Assembly (NCBI GenBank): GCA_011033025.1
Contig: WFMF01000051.1
Coordinates: 310,001-374,000, forward strand
From: Beroe forskalii
Taxonomy: Eukaryota; Ctenophora; Nuda; Beroida; Beroidae
DNA length: 64,000 nt
Direction of reading: 5' to 3'
The position numbers were made by a program, and so were the translations under genes. The notes below the pieces were generated by a model. It ran no database searches. It was not told the origin of the DNA and saw only the letters and a program-made list of their open reading frames with translations. This document shows, piece after piece, positions 58,379 to 64,000 of this stretch; position 1 is the first letter of the stretch, and each line of letters begins with the position of its first letter.

Positions 58379-60395
58379 TTGAATTAAAAAGAAATCTTTC
58401 TTCAAGACATCAATCTGCAAGACTTTTCTCCAACTCCGTACTTGAACACCAACATGATTCCTTTAGGTAATGCAATGTGGAGAGCAGTAGGATCTTAATG
58501 AGTCACACCAAGATGAGTGGTGTGCAGGCATCTTCAGTCCAATACCTACCTCAGCTTTCGGGGTGTTTAAATTGCGAGAGCTTTTTATGCTATTTGCTGA
58601 TAAATGATAAAATGTGGAAGCATCAATTATGACATTCATAACTACTTGATTATCATCCATGTGGCAAATTTTAATCAACATGAAGGTGCAAAAGAGATGA
58701 GAATCACTCTTACTGATTGTTAAATGTTAATCATGAAATAAACATGAGAGCTAAACTCAATGACAATAAATCCAGAATCACAACTAAACAATTCTGCAAT
58801 AAGAGGATGTGTGGTGTACTGCACCTATAATAGATTTGCAACAAATTAGCTGCATATTTCAAAAACATTATATGCGAAAAGATAAGTTCCTCTTTTAGCA
58901 AAGTACCTGCAATCAGTAATATCATTAAAGCAAATGTAGCCACAAATAATCTTTTTTGATATGCAATGGAATAACAAGTAACAAATTATTAAATATTGAA
59001 TAGTTGATCCTGATTTCATGTAATATTTGCTAAACACGTATATCCCTGTCTGCGTTGCGCGGCGCGCTTCCCCCGTCCCGTAGGGAAGCGCCGCGCGCGT
59101 ACACACACCTATGCGGGCTTAGGAAATGTAATATATATTAACTTGACTATGGTCAACACTGCACCAGTGCACCTGAATTAGTACTAAAAGTTGACTTTGG
59201 ATCGTTGATTTGAAGCTAGTATAGTATAGTATTCCTAACCGTAACCAAGCCCCGCTTAGGTGACCGCGTGTGCGCCGAACGCTTCTGAGAAAGCGCGCCG
59301 CGCGACGATAACAGGGGCTTACTTACCCTTATTTTAACCAGTGCCCTGGTTACGCGCACGGAGTGCGCGGCGCGTTGCTAAACACGTATATCCCTGTCTG
59401 CGTTGCGCGGCGCGCTTCACACACCTATGCGGGCTTAGGAACGCGGCGCGGCAAGCTCGAAACACCTGTTGTCGTACGATGTATTACCCGTTGCACTGAC
59501 GCCAGCCGGGCCGCGATGAGAATCAGTGCCGCGCGCGGCGCGGCGCTGATTTTCGAGAGGGTCTGTCAACGCCAAACAAAACACCAGGTGTTACACCTGG
59601 TTAGGGAAAGGGGTATACGTGTTAAGCAACTCTGATTGTAATTGTTAAGCTGTCCTTTCCCCTAACCAGGGGCGCCGCGCCGCGCACTCCGTGCGCGAAA
59701 CCAGGGCGCTAGTTAGGGCAACGCAAATTTGTCGACAGATTTGCGTAGCCCTAACTTCCTAAGCCCGCATAGGTGTGTGTACGCGCCGCGCGCATAGGTG
59801 TGTGTACGCGCCGCGCGCTTCCCTACGCCGCGCGAGCCACACAGGGATATACGTGTTTAGCAAAGCCCTAACTAGCGCCCTGCCCTGGTTTCTTCGAGAA
59901 ATGAGATTAATCTCAATGTGATTATAGTAGATACGGATTTGCAGGTTAGTAGTTATCACAATATCAGTGTATTTTTGATTGTATCTCTTTTCATTCTGTT
60001 GCAATAATGCAATATCAATCCATAAATTGACACGTGGTAGTTGGTAACCAAGAGCTAGAGTTTATATTGTTAGCTGAATAACTGACAACATCATATATTG
60101 CAAAGGATTAGATGGTAAGACATATATGTCCGGCAATCTTATCCTTTGCAGGACATTTTGTTTGATATATTTTTCATCATATAAGTTCTGTATTAAGTAT
60201 ATGATTTAAACACTCCAAAAGCTGAGGTAGGTATTGGACTGATGATACCTATAGACCACTCATCTTAGTGTGACTCACTTAGATCCCATTGCTTTCCACA
60301 TTGGATTACCTATTACATAAAGGGATTGTTTTGGTGTTCAAGTATGGAGTTAGAGAAAAGTCTTTGAGAAAAATTTCTTTTTGATTTGAATATGT
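58379..60395. mobile_element. 2-kb element with about 160-200-bp terminal inverted repeats
   Basis: The left arm 58421-58574 and the right arm 60205-60363 are inverted copies ('gacttttctccaactccgta', 'cttgaacacc', 'ccaatacctacctcagcttt'). A weaker match ('atttctttttgatt') carries the ends to about 58379 and 60395. The centre holds the CpG-rich palindromic block at 59030-59870. No protein was recognised. Confidence 0.78.
59030..59870. repeat. CpG-dense palindromic cluster
   Basis: The block 'ctaaacacgtatatccctgt' plus 'gcgttgcgcggcgcgcttc' occurs at about 59030 and 59378, and its complement near 59760-59865. The sequence 'cctatgcgggcttagga' appears at each. A hairpin at 59711-59757 has 'agttagggc-acgcaaattt' facing its complement around GTCGAC. 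CpG density is far above the rest of the window. Open frames on both strands are by-products. Confidence 0.85.
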
Positions 60396-60675
60396 TTTAA
60401 CCCTGGAGGAAAGCATCTCTCAAGATAATCTAGTATTGGATCAGGATGCATGCCACTTGTACTATTATAAATGTTCAATGTAAAAGGACATGAATACACC
60501 AGGATCTATCCGCCAGTCCTCTACTTCTCTTTACTAAGTGTGTTACTTGTTGCTTGGAGTAAAGACAAAGAATAAAGAACGATTTTCAATTTCATTCAAG
60601 CAGGTGGTCACTCCACTTGACAGTGCTATACCCTGGTACCAGGGGGTCACTACTAGGGGGGCTACCTCATACTCT

Positions 60676-60790
60676 CATAAAAAGCTCTCACAATTTAAAC
60701 ACCCCAAATGCTGAGGTAGGTATTGGACTGATGAGACCTGCACACCAGTAATCTTGGTGTGACTCACTTAAGCACTTAGATCTCTCCTGT
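60676..60790 (+). repeat. Extra partial copy of the 2-kb element's end
   Basis: It matches the right arm ('gctgaggtaggtattggact', 'gtgtgactcactta'). It runs to the edge of the first AKNA-like exon. Confidence 0.8.
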
Positions 60791-61692
60791 CGGTCCTGGA
60801 AAGGGAGGATCATTTGTAAAAAGCATGGAGCATTCCAATGATGAAGCATTTATGACTCTTCAAAAGAACTACAATGATTTACTCACTGAGCATGCCAGAG
60901 CTCTCATTGCTGTTGATCAACTCAGGGTAGCCAAATATCTTGCAAGACCCCGTGCTTTTCAAGAGAAGGTTACAATTTTATTTCCAGACAATTTATAGAT
61001 ATCTTTTAAGTATCTTTGAATAGAGTATAGAATATTATATTTTGTGCAGAAGTGATCCACCTATCTTAAAATTATTTGATTCAATTAATGACATCTACTG
61101 AACTGAAGAAATATGATTGTCTGATTAGTTTGATATAGGTAATCGCTAGACTAGATTATGTTCAAATTTCTTCTAGTGATCATGCATTGTCTTATTGTGT
61201 ATGAGTTTTAATGTTCTTTAGCCAATAATGCCTAATGAATTTCAGGGAATGATGACTGGGATGGAGACACAGACTGAAAACCATGGTTTGTTACCTGAAT
61301 TTGTCCATATGTAAAATAGGTATCATACTGTGGAAAATTAATGCAATTTACAGTATCATATTACTGTTCATCAAAGACTAGAATTATTGTCAACATGAAT
61401 ATTCAACAATTATAATAAAACCTAATTTTATACTTTTATTGTCTGATATGTTTGATCATGAGTAAAGTAAAACATCCTATTGGTTGCAAAATGCATAACC
61501 AACATTAATGGAATAATCACTGAATTACTTTTCAGAATCTCAGCCATTAGATTTGGATGCAGCTGTTGCTGAACTTGAAGCACAGATAGAAGAGTGTGTT
61601 CCTCTATTCACCGGGAACACTGATCCAGTGGGGGACCTGCAGATCTTATTGCAAGGTCTTCAGAGTGATCTGGCAGAGTGCATGAGGAACAG
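60780..61692 (+). CDS. AKNA-like centrosomal protein, partial (three exons)
   Basis: Exons: about 60780-60968, 61246-61285, 61536-61692. The two junctions match in phase (0 then 1) and the last donor is at 61693, phase 2, so the gene should continue beyond the window or in exons I could not find. Exon 1 encodes LQKNYNDLLTEHARALIAVDQLR, an amphipathic helix like the 'YxELLxKxAEAENTIDxLR' segment I recall from AKNA. The later exons encode GMMTGMETQTENH and a helical EAQIEECVPLF...LLQGLQSDLAECM region. The exon may start at an acceptor at 60779 (cttag) or at the ATG at 60825. AKNA organises microtubules at subdistal centriole appendages. The family call rests on short similarity and is tentative. 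Confidence 0.5.
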
Positions 61693-63208
61693 GTTGGTAG
61701 AATTGATCTAATTATTCTGCAAATGTGTGCAGATTGCTAAATTGATGGAGGACTTGATAAAGGAGTTTTTTGCATGTCAACTTTCGATATAAATTCTATC
61801 AAAAGTAGGTAGAGCATAGTTGTGTGTTTATCAAGCCCTTTATCAATCAAGCAATCTGAACACATATCAGTTAATGTTTTTTGCTTATTGTGATATGAAT
61901 CATCATAACATTTGTAGAAACTAGACAGCATCACCATCATTCCAAATTCTTTCATTATTACAGAGGAATAGTGGAAGAAGGATAACATGCATCGAATCAT
62001 CAATCAAGAGTGTACCATTATCTGATAATGCCACCTGAAAATTATCATCAATTTTGATCTATGCTATTAAGATATTAGTATATTGCTCTTATTTCCCTTA
62101 TTCTTTCATTCCATGTACTCATGTACCTACTACAGTACTACACTCATATGTTACATCAGTGCACACCACCTCACAATAATAATTATGAAATGCATGTGAC
62201 AGGAGACTAGATACCGTGCTACTACGGCTGACAGTGCAAATTGCCACTGATCACATTTTTTAAGTCTGGGCCACTGATGTCTGATCGACAAATGGTTAAT
62301 TAAAGGAAAGACCCATTAAAAACCTCCTACAACGTCATAAAATTACTCCAGAGAGATAAAATTGTCACAAGACAGCAACCTGCAACATAGTACTTTTGAA
62401 CAAGATGCAAATTAATTCAGGCCCAAGTGGTCACTTTCCGAGGGATCAAGATTGTAAATCTTTTGAGCCCCCCCCACTCGATTGGTACGTGGTAAATTAA
62501 TATATTATGGAGCGTCGATCAAAACAGATTGTGTTACACGATTAAATGTTTCAGTTCTAATTGCGTAATTAGATCCTTCCAATGGGTGTGTGGTACCCGC
62601 TTAATTGAAATCTGTGGAAATTTCAAAACAAGAATTGCAATTGATTTGTAGATGGAGGAAACTTAAGAATATTAAGATCAGTAGACCACCAAATTCTCGA
62701 GCATAGCTTCTTCGCATAAGCATAGAAGCATATTTTGATGTCCATTACAATATATTATTGAAAGATCAGTTCTGAGATTTGGTGACACTCAATTGTTTCC
62801 ACCTGACTCAAACTCCGTTTAAACATCTTCGCTAACGAGACGAGGGTCACATGACAAGTCACCTGACTTGTTTTTACTTGTGAAGTTGCCGTCACGCCGA
62901 ACTTTCACCCGCGGTTCCTCTTTCATTCATTTATTCATTTCCGGTTATACACGACTAATTGTTGCCTTGCAAGTAATTACATACCCAACCAATTATTAGT
63001 AACACAGACTCGTTCCTTCCTACTCTCACACTCCCACAGTCATACTTACCCACACTCTCTCACACACAGACACTTTTACATTTCCCTTGGCTGTCATTAT
63101 ACCAAAGCAACATCTCCTGACGTCATCAGCATTGTCTTCGAGCGTGATTCCAATGATTCTACTATTCTACTATTCTACACCTGATGTGACAAATAGACGA
63201 AGTTATTA

Positions 63209-63251
63209 ACGTCACCAATGCAATGTTCTGAACCATGTAATAACGTCATTC
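63209..63251 (+). mobile_element. Paired-GACGTCA MITE, diverged copy
   Basis: 'aacgtcaccaatgcaatgtt' is followed by 'ccatgtaataacgtcattc'. Confidence 0.6.
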
Positions 63252-63586
63252 ACAGCTGCTTCAGATTACTTCTAAGCAACCTACACAACAAATTATCATG
63301 CCACCGAGTGATGGTGCAAGTTTATAATTACTACACACAGAATGCTAATTGAAATACACATAGAAATATCTTGTAGGTTATATATTGGGTATAAATGCCA
63401 AATGGTTTTACATCTAAATTAGGGATCATTTTACAGCTTCTTACATGACAATAGGCATCCTGTGGCGACTCCTGATTTTCTATTGGCAAAGTGACAATAC
63501 ACGTCGAAATGGTGGTTATTGAGGTATAGGAGCAATGCGACTGAATAGGAGAATAAGCTTCGTGATATTGAATACCCCTGTTCATT

Positions 63587-63790
63587 AAAGGGGTAGTATA
63601 CTCCAGGAAAAGTGCCATTTCTTATTGTCCAATTTACTAACTAGTAACTAATACTGTGATGATAACTTGTGTGAAATCCCTATGTTTCTATGTACCTCCA
63701 ATCGCGAGATATCGCACCTTTATGTTATGGAGCGATGACGTCACTCTCGCATCAGGCCACAAACTTGCGCTATGAACGCTATGTTAAGTA
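63587..63790 (+). repeat. TTAAAGGG interspersed repeat, copy 3
   Basis: It starts 'ttaaaggggtagtatactcc' and about 150 bp later has 'gcgatgacgtcactctcgca'. Confidence 0.6.
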
Positions 63791-64000
63791 CTGCATATTC
63801 CACAATACCTCCACTACTGCATCCTTTTTTGTTCCATTTTTTGTGCATGAGATTAAAATTATGAATTATTATTGTACCACTTCATTGATGCTATTGATTG
63901 GGCATTAATTGGACAATTAATTTGTTTTAAGGTGCAACTTGAATACGACACAATAAATCCTTGGTTTATTATTGATGCCATTCGAATATTGCAATGTTGT

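Larger units (their letters stand above)
61693..64000. other. Intergenic or intron, no gene recognised
   Basis: No further AKNA-like exon was found. It contains a poly-C patch at 62466, a CACA-rich patch at 63000-63070, one MITE and one TTAAAGGG repeat copy. Confidence 0.5.

Overview
The window is nuclear DNA from a multicellular animal. The genes have spliced exons with GT/AG borders, single-exon seven-helix receptors, an ANKRD26-type protein and an inositol-phosphate kinase, all set in AT-rich, repeat-rich non-coding DNA. The gene set and the wealth of cysteine-rich LDLa receptors fit a marine invertebrate, but I cannot name the phylum from the sequence. No bacterial, viral, tRNA, rRNA or CRISPR feature was recognised.

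The layout from left to right is as follows. Positions 1-2650 hold a 173-bp satellite-like array with an inverted partial copy at the left edge. Positions 3993-9231 are one 5.2-kb element with matching terminal inverted repeats (TIRs); it is built almost entirely of two opposed arrays of a 20-bp unit. Positions 9.3-16.4 kb carry a dense cluster of a roughly 70-bp hairpin MITE (miniature inverted-repeat element) with a GACGTCA box in each arm. A single-exon class A receptor-like gene lies there on the minus strand (13419-14501). Positions 17801-23804 are a second large element, about 6 kb, with TIRs of about 690 bp and internal minisatellites.

From 27272 to 35270 runs a seven-exon gene for inositol-tetrakisphosphate 1-kinase (ITPK1), with all junction phases consistent. 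Its 5.3-kb second intron holds a complete intronless SRCR-LDLa-7TM receptor on the same strand, broken by one apparent single-base frameshift. The acceptor of ITPK1 exon 6 is tandemly repeated six times. After two TIR elements and a 55-bp minisatellite comes a promoter-like cluster at 39.6-39.9 kb without a visible gene.

From 57218 back to 42466 (minus strand) lies a nine-exon ANKRD26-like gene: ankyrin repeats, a long low-complexity linker, then a very long coiled coil. Head-to-head with it, from about 60780, are three exons of a probable AKNA-like gene that appears to continue past the window. ANKRD26 is known at centriolar distal appendages and AKNA at subdistal appendages, so this may be a centrosome gene pair; that is inference. 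The gap between them is filled by two more inverted-repeat elements.

The most unusual theme is structural. At least four TIR-bounded elements here have no visible protein and are made of inverted or tandem minisatellites, a foldback-like architecture. A fifth, very small MITE family spreads paired GACGTCA boxes through the region.
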